Source: Parerythrobacter aestuarii | Lineage (GTDB): Bacteria; Pseudomonadota; Alphaproteobacteria; Sphingomonadales; Sphingomonadaceae | Reading direction: 5' to 3' | Assembly (NCBI RefSeq): GCF_030140925.1 | Contig: NZ_JARBWD010000001.1 | Coordinates: 1,426,001 to 1,490,000, forward strand | DNA length: 64,000 nt | In this document: positions 1-8,999 of the stretch, in pieces | Layout of the letters: each line of letters starts with the position of its first letter | Numbering within the stretch: position 1 is the first letter of the stretch | Position numbers and translations under genes: made by a program | Notes under the pieces: generated by a model | The model's input: only the letters and a program-made list of their open reading frames with translations | Databases searched by the model: none | Told to the model about the DNA's origin: nothing

Positions 1-2
1 AC

Positions 3-1082
3 CTTCTGCAATCGCATTTTGGCTGGGTGTGTGAGCAGGAAGGCGTCGACGCCGAAGCGGAAGCGCTTGCCCTGATTGCAGGTGCGGCCGAGGGATCGGT
101 TCGCGACGGGCTTTCGATCCTTGACCAGGCGATCGCCCATGCCGACCTCGATACGGAGAGCAAGGTTTCTGCTGCGCGCGTGCGCGACATGTTGGGGCTG
201 GCCGACCGCGGAGCGCAGCGCCGGTTGCTGGCTACTGTGCTCGAAGGCGATTCGACAGCCTTGTTGGCAGCGATTGCGGACCAGTATTCTCTCGGCGTGG
301 AACCATTGGCGCTCATGCGCTCTCAGATGGAGCTGGTGCATCGCGTTACGCTTGCCCAGGTTGGAGCAGATCTTCCAGGCATCGTGAGCGAGGAGGAGCA
401 GGCCGCGCTGGCTGATTGGTCCGGGCGCATGACGGCTGGGCAGTTGCACCGGCTCTGGCAATTGTTGCTGAAGGGCTATGACGAGGTGAAGGCAGCGCCC
501 GATCCGCTGGTTTCCGCACAAATGGCGTTGCTCAGATTGTTGCACGCCGCCGATCTGCCAGACCCCGGTAAGTTGGCAAAGAAGCTGGAAAGCCTGGCGC
601 AGAACCCGCCTGCACTGACACCAGCCGATGGCGCTCATGGTGCCGTGCAATCCGATGCCGCCCCCGTTAGCGCGCAGCCTTCCAATGAGACCGTCGATTT
701 CGCAAGCCTTGTGGCACAGGTTGAGAACGCGGGTCAGGTGCTTGTTGCCAGCATCATGCGATTGCAGCTGAGAGTGATCGAATGCGGTGCGGGTAAGCTC
801 GTCTATGCGCGAGCGCCAGGCTACAATGACGAAATCGCACCGCAACTGCGCGATGGCTTGCTGGCTGCAACCGGGCAGCGATGGCAGGTAGAGCAGCGCG
901 AAGTCGACAGCGACGCAGCGCCGACACTGGTCGAACAGGCGGAGGCGCGCGAGAAGGCGATCCGGTCACGTATAGAAGGTCATCCGATGGTTCAGGCCGC
1001 TAGAGCGGCGTTCCCGGATGCAGAAATCATCAATGAAGACGATGCGGACACCCCCCGTCCGCAATGGAGCAAGAGCGCATGA
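3..1082 (+). CDS. dnaX: DNA polymerase III subunit gamma/tau, C-terminal part (5' end outside window)
   Basis: Clamp-loader subunit that, with delta and delta', loads the beta clamp and holds the replicase together. The reading frame is open from the first complete codon at position 3, so the gene enters from the left and the apparent GTG start at 27 is internal. The first residues show the sensor-2/lid part of the AAA+ core: EGSVRDGLSILDQAIA, typical of DnaX. The clamp-loader collar follows (about residues 70-190), then a Pro/Ala-rich linker and a tau-like C-terminal domain. The ATP-binding site and any frameshift site that would make gamma lie outside the window. The stop overlaps the ATG of the next gene (ATGA at 1079-1082). 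The dnaX-ybaB pairing is conserved widely in bacteria. Confidence 0.93.
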   Translation, partial: LLQSHFGWVCEQEGVDAEAEALALIAGAAEGSVRDGLSILDQAIAHADLDTESKVSAARVRDMLGLADRGAQRRLLATVLEGDSTALLAAIADQYSLGVEPLALMRSQMELVHRVTLAQVGADLPGIVSEEEQAALADWSGRMTAGQLHRLWQLLLKGYDEVKAAPDPLVSAQMALLRLLHAADLPDPGKLAKKLESLAQNPPALTPADGAHGAVQSDAAPVSAQPSNETVDFASLVAQVENAGQVLVASIMRLQLRVIECGAGKLVYARAPGYNDEIAPQLRDGLLAATGQRWQVEQREVDSDAAPTLVEQAEAREKAIRSRIEGHPMVQAARAAFPDAEIINEDDADTPRPQWSKSA

Positions 1083-1420
1083 AATCGATGGAAGAAATGA
1101 TCCAGGCCGCGCAACAGGCGGCCGAGACGATTCAGACGCAGATGAACGATGCCCAGGTCAAGTTGGATTCGATCGAAGTCGAAGGGGTTGCAGGCGGTGG
1201 ACTGGTGAAGGTCCGCTGCACGGCCAAAGGGCGAATTCTCGGCGTTTCAATCGACGAGAGTTTGATGAAACCCGAGGAAAAACAGATGGTTGAAGATCTG
1301 GTGGCTGCTGCGTTCAACGATGCGCGTGGGAAGGCGGATCGGGCGTCGAACGAAGAGATGCAAAAGATTCAGAGTGGGATTGGCCTGCCACCCGGCTTCA
1401 ATCTTCCGGGGATGGGATAG
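1079..1420 (+). CDS. YbaB/EbfC family nucleoid-associated protein
   Basis: Small dimeric DNA-binding protein of about 113 residues, the usual size for YbaB/EbfC (E. coli YbaB is 109). Family hallmarks are the helical N-terminus rich in Gln/Glu, the central GGGLVKV strand, the MVEDLVAAAFNDA helix and the C-terminal LPPGF motif. I chose ATG 1079 because it overlaps the dnaX stop as ATGA, which suggests translational coupling. An in-frame ATG at 1064 would add five residues (MEQER). The precise role is unsettled in the family; it is usually linked to nucleoid organisation and, through its position, to recombination and replication. Confidence 0.92.
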   Translation: MKSMEEMIQAAQQAAETIQTQMNDAQVKLDSIEVEGVAGGGLVKVRCTAKGRILGVSIDESLMKPEEKQMVEDLVAAAFNDARGKADRASNEEMQKIQSGIGLPPGFNLPGMG

Positions 1421-1457
1421 GTTCCGGTACGGAGAAACCATCCGCAGGGGGCATGGT

Positions 1458-1685
1458 CTACCTGTTGAAACCCTCCACCCACTCGCCCGCCGCTTGCGCT
1501 TCTTCCTTCGCCAGTCGACCGGGATGGGCATGTCGATCAACGTCGTACGCAATCCAGCGAGTTTGCTCTCGCACCAACGACTTGTCACAACGCGCGCAAT
1601 TCGTTCGGTAACTCAACCCATCGTGCCAAACTCGGCGCCGGTTGATCTTGTGACCTGACAAAGTGCAAATAGGGCTAGCCAACAT
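1458..1685 (-). CDS. small Cys/His-rich protein, possible zinc-binding
   Basis: A 75-residue protein with start CAT at 1683-1685 preceded on its strand by GTGGAG at good spacing. It has a paired CxxC (NCARC) and an upstream Cys and His (CTLSGHK), an arrangement that could bind one zinc ion. The middle section HKINRRRVWHDGLSYRTN is the kind of composition conserved proteins have, whereas the in-frame extension upstream to 1832 does not look like protein. It sits alone between the ybaB and lon genes on the opposite strand. I do not recognise a named family, so the function is unknown. Confidence 0.6.
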   Translation of the reverse strand: MLASPICTLSGHKINRRRVWHDGLSYRTNCARCDKSLVREQTRWIAYDVDRHAHPGRLAKEEAQAAGEWVEGFNR

Positions 1686-1869
1686 GAATACGCTCCACTG
1701 TCCATAGGAGTGTTTGTGGCGACCGCGGGGTTTTACATATACCCGATTTGCAGTGGTTAATAGCATGGATGCGACAACTTTCACTTTGTCGGACCAAGCC
1801 GAATTTTGTGCAGTGCAGCATTCTTGCTCCACAGCAATGCGCTGTGCACAGCTATCGGATCAAGGCCCA

Positions 1870-1898
1870 TTGCGAGTGAGCGGAGGGCTTCCCATATT
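1870..1898 (+). promoter_or_regulatory. candidate heat-shock (RpoH-type) promoter of lon
   Basis: TTGCGA at 1870-1875 and CCCATATT at 1891-1898 are 15 bases apart, about 37 bases before the lon start. The CCCATAT box resembles the -10 element of sigma-32 promoters; the -35 match to CTTGAAA is only partial. lon is a heat-shock gene in many proteobacteria, which makes this reading reasonable but unproven. Confidence 0.3.
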
Positions 1899-1934
1899 CT
1901 GGTCGTAACGGTGATTGCCGACCATGGACCAGAT

Positions 1935-4331
1935 ATGACACAACTCTTCCCACTCCTCCCCCTGCGCGACATTGTCGTCTTCCCTGGCATGGTTGTGCCG
2001 CTGTTTGTCGGTCGCGACAAATCGGTAGCGGCCCTCGAGGCCGCGATGGAAAGCAGCAAGGACATCTACCTCCTGGCTCAGCTTGATCCAGCCTGCGACG
2101 ATCCCGAACGCGACGACCTGCACGATGTGGGCGTGATTGCCCAGGTGCTGCAGTTGCTGAAGCTGCCCGACGGGACAGTTCGCGTCCTCGTCGAAGGACA
2201 GCGCCGCGCTGCGGTCAAGGAGTTGCGGGCCGAAGGCGACCTGATGATTGCCGAGGTCGATGCGATCGTTCCGGAAGTGGTGTCTGGTAGTGAAATTACT
2301 GCGATGATGCGTTCGGTGGTCGAACAGTTCGGCGACTATGCCAAGCTCAACAAGCGACTTGGTGAGGGTGCCAGCGATGATCTGCAGGATATCGACGACG
2401 CCGGGCAACTGGCAGACGCAGTGGCGGCTGCAATCAGTGTCAAGGTCGCCGACAAGCAGGCCCTGCTGGCAGAGCCTGACCCGCGCAAGCGCCTTGAGAT
2501 GGTGCTGTCCTTTATGGAAGGCGAGCTGTCGGTGATGCAGGTCGAGCGCAAGATCCGCGGCCGCGTCAAGCGGCAGATGGAGAAGACCCAGCGCGAATAT
2601 TACCTCAACGAGCAGCTCAAGGCGATCCAGAGCGAACTTGGCGGGAGCGACGGCGATGACGGCGATGAACTCGCCGAGCTGACCGAGAAGATCGAGAAAA
2701 CCAAGCTGTCGAAGGAAGCCAAGGTCAAGGCCAACAGCGAGCTCAAGAAGCTGCGCAGCATGCAGCCGATGAGCGCCGAGGCGACCGTCATCCGCAACTA
2801 CCTCGATGTCCTGCTCGGCTTGCCGTGGGGCAAGAAGAGCCGCCTCAAGAAAGATCTCGGCAAGGCGCAGGATATCCTCGATGCGGATCACTTCGCGCTT
2901 GAAAAGGTCAAGGACCGGATCATCGAATATCTCGCCGTGCAGGCACGCACCAACAAGCTGAAGGGCCCGATCCTGTGCCTCGTCGGCCCTCCGGGCGTCG
3001 GCAAGACTTCGCTCGGCAAGTCGATTGCCCGCGCGACGGGGCGTGAATTCGTGCGCCAGTCACTGGGCGGCGTGCGAGACGAAGCCGAGATCCGCGGCCA
3101 CCGCCGTACCTATATCGGTTCGCTGCCGGGCAAGATTGTGACCAACCTCAAGAAGGCCGGGACCAGCAACCCGCTGTTCCTGCTCGACGAGATTGACAAG
3201 CTGGGGCAGGATTTCCGCGGCGATCCGGCGTCGGCGCTGCTCGAAGTGCTCGACCCCGAACAGAACGCCAAGTTCCAGGATCATTACCTCGAACTCGATG
3301 TCGACCTCAGCGAGATCATGTTCGTGTGCACCGCGAACTCGCTCAACCTGCCGCAGCCGCTGCTGGACCGGATGGAGATCATCCGACTCGAAGGCTACAC
3401 CGAGGACGAGAAGGTCGAGATCGCTACGCGGCACCTGCTGCCCAAGCAGGTCAAGGCGCATGGCCTGAAGCAAGGCGAGTTCGAGCTGACCGAAGCCGCG
3501 CTTCGCGACCTGATCCGTTATTACACGCGTGAAGCGGGCGTGCGTACGCTGGAGCGCGAAATCGCCAAACTGGCGCGCAAGTCGCTGCGCAAGATCCTTG
3601 AGAACGAAGTCTCGACCGTCACTGTCACGCCGGAAAACCTCGCCGATTTCTCCGGCGTACGGAAGTTCAAGCATGGCATGGGTGAGGAAGAGGCGCAGAT
3701 CGGAGCGGTCACCGGGCTTGCGTGGACTTCGGTCGGCGGTGAACTGCTGACCATTGAAAGCGTGACCACGCCGGGCAAGGGCGAGATCAAGACTACGGGC
3801 AAGCTGGGCGACGTTATGAATGAATCGGTCTCCGCCGCATTCAGCTTCGTCAAGGCGCGCAGCCCGGCCTATGGGATCAAGCCGTCGCTGTTCCAGCGCA
3901 AGAACATCCACATCCACCTGCCCGAAGGTGCCGTGCCCAAGGATGGTCCGAGTGCCGGGATCGGCATGGTCACTTCGATTGTTTCGACGCTCACCGGTAT
4001 TGCCGTACGGCCTGATGTCGCCATGACAGGTGAAGTGACCCTGCGCGGACGCGTGCTGGCAATCGGCGGGCTCAAGGAGAAGCTGCTGGCTGCATTGCGG
4101 GGCGGGATCAAGACGGTCCTGATCCCTGAGGAAAACGTCAAGGACCTGGCCGAGCTGCCTGCGAATGTGAAGGAAGGGCTTGAGATCGTTCCCGTTTCGC
4201 ATGTCGATCAGGTGTTGGAGTTGGCGCTGGTACAGGCTCCGGAGCCGATCGACTGGAGCGAGGCCGATGACCTGGCCAGCCAGCCGGCCGCAGAGGGCGC
4301 CGGCAATGCGCCGCCGCCGACCGCTCACTGA
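1935..4331 (+). CDS. lon: ATP-dependent endopeptidase La (Lon protease)
   Basis: Hexameric cytosolic protease that unfolds and degrades damaged proteins and short-lived regulators. It has 798 residues, the normal bacterial LonA length. The N-terminal substrate-binding domain begins with [16 protein letters not shown]. The AAA+ module has Walker A GPPGVGKT (351-358) and Walker B LFLLDEID (about 413-420). The C-terminal S16 protease domain has catalytic Ser in PKDGPSAG (S673) and Lys in GGLKEK (K716). I start at ATG 1935 because homologues begin just before the LFPLLPLRD segment; the reading frame stays open to 1806, but those residues do not look like protein. The C-terminal tail after about 770 is low-complexity, as in other alphaproteobacterial Lon proteins. 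HU lies downstream, as in E. coli. Confidence 0.97.
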   Translation: MTQLFPLLPLRDIVVFPGMVVPLFVGRDKSVAALEAAMESSKDIYLLAQLDPACDDPERDDLHDVGVIAQVLQLLKLPDGTVRVLVEGQRRAAVKELRAEGDLMIAEVDAIVPEVVSGSEITAMMRSVVEQFGDYAKLNKRLGEGASDDLQDIDDAGQLADAVAAAISVKVADKQALLAEPDPRKRLEMVLSFMEGELSVMQVERKIRGRVKRQMEKTQREYYLNEQLKAIQSELGGSDGDDGDELAELTEKIEKTKLSKEAKVKANSELKKLRSMQPMSAEATVIRNYLDVLLGLPWGKKSRLKKDLGKAQDILDADHFALEKVKDRIIEYLAVQARTNKLKGPILCLVGPPGVGKTSLGKSIARATGREFVRQSLGGVRDEAEIRGHRRTYIGSLPGKIVTNLKKAGTSNPLFLLDEIDKLGQDFRGDPASALLEVLDPEQNAKFQDHYLELDVDLSEIMFVCTANSLNLPQPLLDRMEIIRLEGYTEDEKVEIATRHLLPKQVKAHGLKQGEFELTEAALRDLIRYYTREAGVRTLEREIAKLARKSLRKILENEVSTVTVTPENLADFSGVRKFKHGMGEEEAQIGAVTGLAWTSVGGELLTIESVTTPGKGEIKTTGKLGDVMNESVSAAFSFVKARSPAYGIKPSLFQRKNIHIHLPEGAVPKDGPSAGIGMVTSIVSTLTGIAVRPDVAMTGEVTLRGRVLAIGGLKEKLLAALRGGIKTVLIPEENVKDLAELPANVKEGLEIVPVSHVDQVLELALVQAPEPIDWSEADDLASQPAAEGAGNAPPPTAH

Positions 4332-4402
4332 CAGCGAAGGTCCGAAGACCTGCGCGCTTGCCAAGTTTGCGGCGAAGCGCGCGGGAATCCGCGAAAAATG
4401 CC

Positions 4403-4431
4403 TAGACACGTCTGGCAAAAAAGGGTGTGAT
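4403..4431 (+). promoter_or_regulatory. candidate sigma-70 promoter of the HU gene
   Basis: TAGACA (4403-4408) and TGTGAT (4426-4431) with a 17-base spacer lie 65 bases upstream of the HU start. Five of six bases match the -35 consensus and four of six the -10. The 160-base gap after lon makes a separate HU promoter likely. Confidence 0.35.
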
Positions 4432-4495
4432 AGCCGGCCTTGAACGAAGCGATTCACGCTCAAAAAAAGAATTCGAACGAGGGGGTTTTCCAACC

Positions 4496-4768
4496 ATGAA
4501 CAAGAATGATCTGATCAGCGCAGTCGCGGATGCGAGCGGCCTTTCCAAGAGCGATGCATCGAGCGCCGTTGAAGGCGTTTTCGATTCCATCACCAAGGCC
4601 CTCTCGAGCGGCGATGAAGTGCGCCTGGTCGGGTTCGGTACCTTTTCGGTTGCCAAGCGTAAGGCGTCAACCGGTCGCAATCCGCGGACCGGCGAGCCCA
4701 TGACGATCAAGGCTTCCAACCAACCCAAGTTCAAGGCCGGCAAAGGGTTGAAGGACTCGGTAAACTAA
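4496..4768 (+). CDS. hupB: HU family DNA-binding protein
   Basis: Histone-like dimeric protein of 90 residues that bends and compacts DNA. The sequence starts MNKNDLISAVAD and has the DNA-binding beta-arm region with GFGTFSV followed by GRNPRTGEPMTIKA, which includes the conserved Arg-Asn-Pro that intercalates into the minor groove. The length is exactly that of the family. A Gly-rich purine stretch (GAGGGGG) about 10 bases before ATG 4496 serves as ribosome-binding site. A clear rho-independent terminator follows, so the gene is probably monocistronic. Confidence 0.97.
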   Translation: MNKNDLISAVADASGLSKSDASSAVEGVFDSITKALSSGDEVRLVGFGTFSVAKRKASTGRNPRTGEPMTIKASNQPKFKAGKGLKDSVN

Positions 4769-4810
4769 GCCGCTGACCGACGGTCCCGCCATCCATGGCG
4801 GCCAGCAAAC

Positions 4811-4846
4811 AGCCCCGCTCTCCGAACAGGTGAGCGGGGCTTTTTC
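4811..4846 (+). terminator. rho-independent terminator after HU
   Basis: Perfect 10-bp stem AGCCCCGCTC / GAGCGGGGCT with a short loop, followed by TTTTT. It ends the HU transcript and lies just before the convergent lipoprotein gene. Confidence 0.9.
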
Positions 4847-4863
4847 CACTTGGACGATACAGA

Positions 4864-5745
4864 CTACTGTTGGAGTTGAATCAACGCAGTTGGCGAAGAA
4901 TCCGTCTGTTGATCGATGCGCCAGCTGAGCACGTAACCTGTCGGCGTCGCCACCGGACCTTCGTCGGTGTTGTTGGCAAGGATCGTGGCGTTGGTCACGA
5001 TCCGGAACTGCCCGTCTATCGGCGCGATCTTGGGCATCTTTGGACCCTCGGCATCTTTCGGCGCGGCCTGTGATGCCATCCCCATGAGTTGACCGAAGCT
5101 GCCCATGCCGCCGGCAGGTCCGCTTGCCCCACCACTGAAGCCAGGGGCTTCGACGCGGACCACATTGCCGTCACGACGATAGACCTGCACGAACGCTCCC
5201 GGCATCGGGAAACCTTCGATGACCGGGAACAGGAAATCATGCGTCAACTGGCCGTCGAGACGATAGCTCACCTCGAACAGGCCATCCTCGCGATAGGTGA
5301 CGGTATTCCACCCTTCCTGTCTCTCCAGTTTGCGGGCGAATTCGGCCACCTTTTCCGGGTCACTGAGATCAACCTCGCCTAGCATCAGCTTGACCATCTG
5401 CGCTTGTTGCGCACGCTCCATTTCGCGTGCCGGCGCGTTGGCTTCCCAATCGTCGCGTTGCTGGCTCAGTTCCGCCGCACTGCAATCCCGTTCGTCGCCA
5501 TCGCCATCATAGCAGGGCTCAGCTTCGAATTCGTCCTCGCCGGCAGCTGCGCCCATTTCGGCCAGTTGACCGACACCGAGGATGCTGATCTCGCCATCAT
5601 ACGAATAGGCGAACCGGCCATCGTCGTTGATCATCAGTTCGGATGTGAATGTCCCGGGCGTCAAGAAACAGCCAGACAGGAGCAGTGCCAGGCATGAGAC
5701 GGCACTGGTGCGGGCGAAGGTCCTGGCGGGGATGGGTGCGGTCAT
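4864..5745 (-). CDS. predicted lipoprotein of unknown function
   Basis: Exported lipoprotein of about 293 residues. The N-terminus has a basic region, a hydrophobic segment and lipobox LLSGC, so the mature protein is predicted to start with a lipid-modified Cys. The body is acidic, with an Asp/Glu-rich stretch after about residue 65 and a Gly/Ser/Ala-rich linker (GFSGGASGPAGGMGS) at about two thirds of its length. ATG 5745 has AGAGGA at good distance. A GTG at 5763 overlaps the rlmB stop as GTGA and would add six residues, so translational coupling to rlmB is possible. I do not recognise the family. The position behind rlmB suggests co-transcription, not shared function. Confidence 0.85.
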   Translation of the reverse strand: MTAPIPARTFARTSAVSCLALLLSGCFLTPGTFTSELMINDDGRFAYSYDGEISILGVGQLAEMGAAAGEDEFEAEPCYDGDGDERDCSAAELSQQRDDWEANAPAREMERAQQAQMVKLMLGEVDLSDPEKVAEFARKLERQEGWNTVTYREDGLFEVSYRLDGQLTHDFLFPVIEGFPMPGAFVQVYRRDGNVVRVEAPGFSGGASGPAGGMGSFGQLMGMASQAAPKDAEGPKMPKIAPIDGQFRIVTNATILANNTDEGPVATPTGYVLSWRIDQQTDSSPTALIQLQQ

Positions 5746-5759
5746 ACTGTCTGTTCCTC

Positions 5760-6548
5760 TCACTCGCTGCGTGTCGATACCGCGTATAGCGCAATTGCGG
5801 CGGCATTGGACACGTTGAGGCTTTCTATTGCGTTACTGATCGGGAGGCGGGCAAGCGCATCGCAATGCTGCTCGATATTGTGGCGCATGCCTTCGCCCTC
5901 TGCACCAAGGACAAGGGCAACCGGTCCTTCGGGCAAGGCCTCTGCGAGCGTCGTTTCCGTGTGCCCGGTCAGGCCGATACGCCAATACCCACGCTCTGCC
6001 AGCGTATCGAGCGCGCGGGCGAGGTTTACGACGCGGATCCATGGTACCCGTTCGAGTGCGCCCGAGGCCGATTTTGCCACCACACCGGATTCAGGTGGGG
6101 CGTGGCGGTCTTGCGTTACAATAGCGGCCGCATCGAAGGCTGCAGCAGAACGCAGGATTGCCCCGACATTGTGCGGATCGGTGACCTGGTCGAGCACGAC
6201 AACCGGCCTGCCGTCGTCCACCACGTCTTCGATATGCTGGTCGGGCAACGGTTCGCATTCCAGCACCAGGCCCTGATGCGGCGCATCCTTCGCCACTAAC
6301 CGGGCAAGGTCCGTGACATCGGCATATTCCACCGGGAAATCGGGCGGCAGTTCCCCGTCGAGCGAATCGATACCGTCGCGCGTCGCCCACAGTTTGCGGT
6401 GCTGGCGTGCCGGGTTGAGCAGGGCAGCTTCCACCGCATGGCGACCCCACAGTCGCACGTAGCCGGCTGTGCCGCGGCCGCTGCCCCGACCGCCCTGCAT
6501 GCGACCTGCGCGCCCGCGCATCGCTCTCTTGCGTTCACCCTTTGCCAT
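5760..6548 (-). CDS. rlmB: 23S rRNA (guanosine-2'-O)-methyltransferase RlmB-like (TrmH/SpoU family)
   Basis: SPOUT-fold enzyme expected to methylate the ribose of G2251 in 23S rRNA using S-adenosylmethionine. At 262 residues it has a short basic N-terminus (MAKGERKRAMRGRAGR), a substrate-binding domain starting YVRLWGRHAVEAAL, and the three SpoU motifs: NVGAILRSAAAF, LVLGAEGEGM and LPISNAIESLNVSNAAAIALY. ATG 6548 is the sensible start because the longer reading frame runs through the neighbouring tRNA-Tyr gene on the other strand. The methyltransferase family is certain; the exact target is assigned by resemblance to RlmB. Confidence 0.93.
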   Translation of the reverse strand: MAKGERKRAMRGRAGRMQGGRGSGRGTAGYVRLWGRHAVEAALLNPARQHRKLWATRDGIDSLDGELPPDFPVEYADVTDLARLVAKDAPHQGLVLECEPLPDQHIEDVVDDGRPVVVLDQVTDPHNVGAILRSAAAFDAAAIVTQDRHAPPESGVVAKSASGALERVPWIRVVNLARALDTLAERGYWRIGLTGHTETTLAEALPEGPVALVLGAEGEGMRHNIEQHCDALARLPISNAIESLNVSNAAAIALYAVSTRSE

Positions 6549-6702
6549 CGTTCGAAGTCCTGTCGCGTAATGTTTTATGTTGCCCTGCCAGTCGCCCCAT
6601 TGACAGGCAAGCGCCGCTTCGCCAAAGGGGCGCCTCTCGGCAAGCGGGGCCCTTGGTTGTGCCCCATTTTCCTCGCGGAATTGCTCTTGCAGCTGGCGAT
6701 GT

Positions 6703-6788
6703 GGACAGGTGGCCGAGTGGTTAAAGGCAGCAGACTGTAAATCTGCCCGCGCAAGCGTACGCTGGTTCGAATCCAGCCCTGTCCACCA
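6703..6788 (+). tRNA. tRNA-Tyr (anticodon GTA)
   Basis: Class II tRNA with long variable arm. The acceptor stem GGACAGG pairs with CCTGTCC, the discriminator is A, and CCA is encoded. The anticodon stem-loop CAGA-CTGTAAA-TCTG carries GTA, and the T-loop is GGTTCGAATCC. It lies between rlmB and the GH42 gene, both on the opposite strand. Confidence 0.97.
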
Positions 6789-6798
6789 CCGCCCTTTC

Positions 6799-8700
6799 TC
6801 AGGACCGAGCGACAAAGCGCCAGTTGGCGCGATGCAGCAGGGTGCCCTCTACTTCGGCAGTGTCCGGACCGTAGTTGAACCAGAAGCTGCCAGCCTCGGT
6901 CGTGACCCGACGCACCCCGGTGGGAAGGGCAGGCATATCCAGCCCGGCATCGGCGATCGCCCGGCTGAGAACCTCGCGGATCAGCGAACCTTCGGGCCAG
7001 CCGGCCAGGTAGCGAACAGCGCCATGCTTCCAGCTCGCGACGACGCCATCGTCGCAAACCAGCTCCGGTGCTGCGGCGCCTTCGCCATGGTCGAGCCAAC
7101 GGGTCACTTCCCAGCCGTTCCCAGCGTGCGTAAGCCCTGGTCGCAGGCTCTCGCTCCGCGAAACGGCCAGGCCTGCCAACTCGCTCAGCGGCCCGGGTGC
7201 CAGCCCTTCGGGGATGGTCAGTTCCGCTGTCTTGCTGCCCGATCGCGGCCCGATCAATACTTGCGCGGAACAAGCCATCAGGGATGCGACCAGCTCGTCC
7301 GGCGCAAACGGCAGGCAGGGGACAACCACCAGTGCATAGCCATCGAGCGGCGCGCCAGGCGGGACGAAGTCCACGTTCAGCCCGCGCTCGCGCAAGGCCG
7401 AGTAACAGGCGAAAGCTGCCCACAGCGCAGACAGATTCTCGCCTTGCGGCTGGATCTGCGTGATCCATTCGGCATCATAGGCAAAGACGATAGCCACCTG
7501 TTTGACCGGCTTCCCGGTGTCGCCCAGTCTCTCTAGCGCTTCGAAGGATGCCGTCGCTTCTGCTAAGGCAGGGGCGGGCTCGGCATCGGGCCTCAGCAGC
7601 CCTGCATGCATCTGCTCCTGCGCGAAAGGAGCCTGCCTCCACCGGAAGTAACAGAGCATTTCAGCCCCGTGCGCGGCGGCTTCCATGGTCCACAGATGAA
7701 CCATCCCGTCGAGCGGGGCCGGGTTGTTGCGCGCCCAATTGACCGGGCCGGGCTGCTGTTCGAGCACGCTCCAGCGGCGATCCTTTGCGCAACCGCGATA
7801 GAGGTCGTGGTGGAAGGCAGCTATGTCCGGGTGACCGGTGCGGGCGTAGGTTGTCTTGTCGGCATCGCTGAAACGGAACTGTTCGAGGAAGCCGAGCGGG
7901 TAGCTGTCCCAGCCGAGTACATCGATCTGCGCGCCAAGGGCAAAATGGTCGTAGCCGGTGTAGAAGCCCATCGCATTGTGTGTGATGTCGCGACCGGGCG
8001 AGAGGTCGCGCAGGATTTCAACTTGCGCCGCGTTGAACGCCATCACCTGGTCAGAAGAAAACCGACGAAAGGCAAGCCAGTGCGAAGGATTCGCCTCGGT
8101 CACCGTAAGGTTCGGCAATTCGATCTCGTCGAAGGAGCGATACTCCATGCTCCAGAACACATTGCCCCAGGCGGCGTTGAGGCTCCCGATGTCATCATAC
8201 CGTTCGGCTAGCCACTGTCTGAATGCATCACGCGCTGCCGGGGAAAAGCTCTGCACTGTATCGTGGCACCCGTACTCATTATCGGTCTGCCACGCGACGA
8301 TGGCGGGATTCCGGCCATAGCGGGTCGCGATCGCGCGGGTGATCCGCCGAGCTTCCTCTCGGTATCCCGCATGGCTGAAGCAGTAGTGCCGCCGCGAGCC
8401 GAAGTCACGCGGGCGGCCAAGCTGGTCCAGTGCGACCATATCCGGCATGCGATCGACGAGCCACTTCGGTGGTGTGGCGGTTGGGGTACCAAGAATGATC
8501 TCGAGCCCGGCATCGGCCAGGACCGCAATCGCGCGATCGAGCCAATCCCACTCGAAACGTCCCGGGGCGGCTTCTATGCGGCTCCACGCGAATTCGCCGA
8601 TGCGAACCCGGTCGAGGCCGACTTCGCGCATCGTCCGGGCATCAACCGGCCAGCGCTCTTCAGGCCAGTGTTCAGGATAATAGCAGACGCCTAGCTTCAT
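6799..8700 (-). CDS. beta-galactosidase, glycoside hydrolase family 42
   Basis: Retaining glycosidase expected to release terminal beta-galactose from oligosaccharides. At 633 residues it has the GH42 order: a TIM barrel starting MKLGVCYYPEHWPEERW, acid/base Glu in QTDNEYG (E142), nucleophile Glu in SVLEQQPG (E314), then a flavodoxin-like trimerisation domain and a small C-terminal beta domain. There is no signal peptide, so it is cytoplasmic and acts on imported sugars. It is divergent from a TonB-dependent receptor with a 9-bp dyad between them, which suggests joint control. The precise substrate cannot be read from the sequence; GH42 enzymes may prefer galacto-oligosaccharides, arabinogalactan fragments or other beta-galactosides. 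Confidence 0.94.
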   Translation of the reverse strand: MKLGVCYYPEHWPEERWPVDARTMREVGLDRVRIGEFAWSRIEAAPGRFEWDWLDRAIAVLADAGLEIILGTPTATPPKWLVDRMPDMVALDQLGRPRDFGSRRHYCFSHAGYREEARRITRAIATRYGRNPAIVAWQTDNEYGCHDTVQSFSPAARDAFRQWLAERYDDIGSLNAAWGNVFWSMEYRSFDEIELPNLTVTEANPSHWLAFRRFSSDQVMAFNAAQVEILRDLSPGRDITHNAMGFYTGYDHFALGAQIDVLGWDSYPLGFLEQFRFSDADKTTYARTGHPDIAAFHHDLYRGCAKDRRWSVLEQQPGPVNWARNNPAPLDGMVHLWTMEAAAHGAEMLCYFRWRQAPFAQEQMHAGLLRPDAEPAPALAEATASFEALERLGDTGKPVKQVAIVFAYDAEWITQIQPQGENLSALWAAFACYSALRERGLNVDFVPPGAPLDGYALVVVPCLPFAPDELVASLMACSAQVLIGPRSGSKTAELTIPEGLAPGPLSELAGLAVSRSESLRPGLTHAGNGWEVTRWLDHGEGAAAPELVCDDGVVASWKHGAVRYLAGWPEGSLIREVLSRAIADAGLDMPALPTGVRRVTTEAGSFWFNYGPDTAEVEGTLLHRANWRFVARS

Positions 8701-8999
8701 CGCGCATTACTCTTGCCAGGTCGGCGGGATCCAATGTTTCCCGCGAACACGACGCAGGGCATTGCGAATTTCGAACGCGTTAGCATAGCGCGAGTTCGAG
8801 TCTGGCGAAAATGTGCAACTAAACCACTCCCAATTGATGCATTTGCGCAACAATTGGGATTTCACATGGCGTAAAATCCGCAGATTCCCTTGAGTTGCGC
8901 GATTCTCGAGTGTCATAGCAAAAGCACAACAACACCGGATCAAATCCGGGGCCCCCGACGTTGACGCAATACAATGCGAAATTCAGAGAGAGGATTATC
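8701..8999. promoter_or_regulatory. shared control region of the GH42 and TonB-receptor genes
   Basis: The 299-base divergent intergenic stretch has markedly lower GC than its flanks. It holds a 9-bp inverted repeat, TCCCAATTG (8828-8836) and CAATTGGGA (8851-8859), with the palindrome TTGCGCAA (8843-8850) in the spacer. A smaller hairpin CCGGAT-CAA-ATCCGG lies at 8935-8949. The first dyad is about 130 bases from one start and 140 from the other, a position that would suit a shared operator. No regulator gene is adjacent. Confidence 0.45.

Noticed and set aside
3060-4493. 477-residue minus-strand frame opposite lon
   Set aside because: Antisense shadow of Lon; low-complexity, Arg/Gln/His-rich composition.
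6575-7468. 297-residue minus-strand frame across tRNA-Tyr
   Set aside because: It crosses a tRNA and is a shadow of the GH42 gene in another frame.
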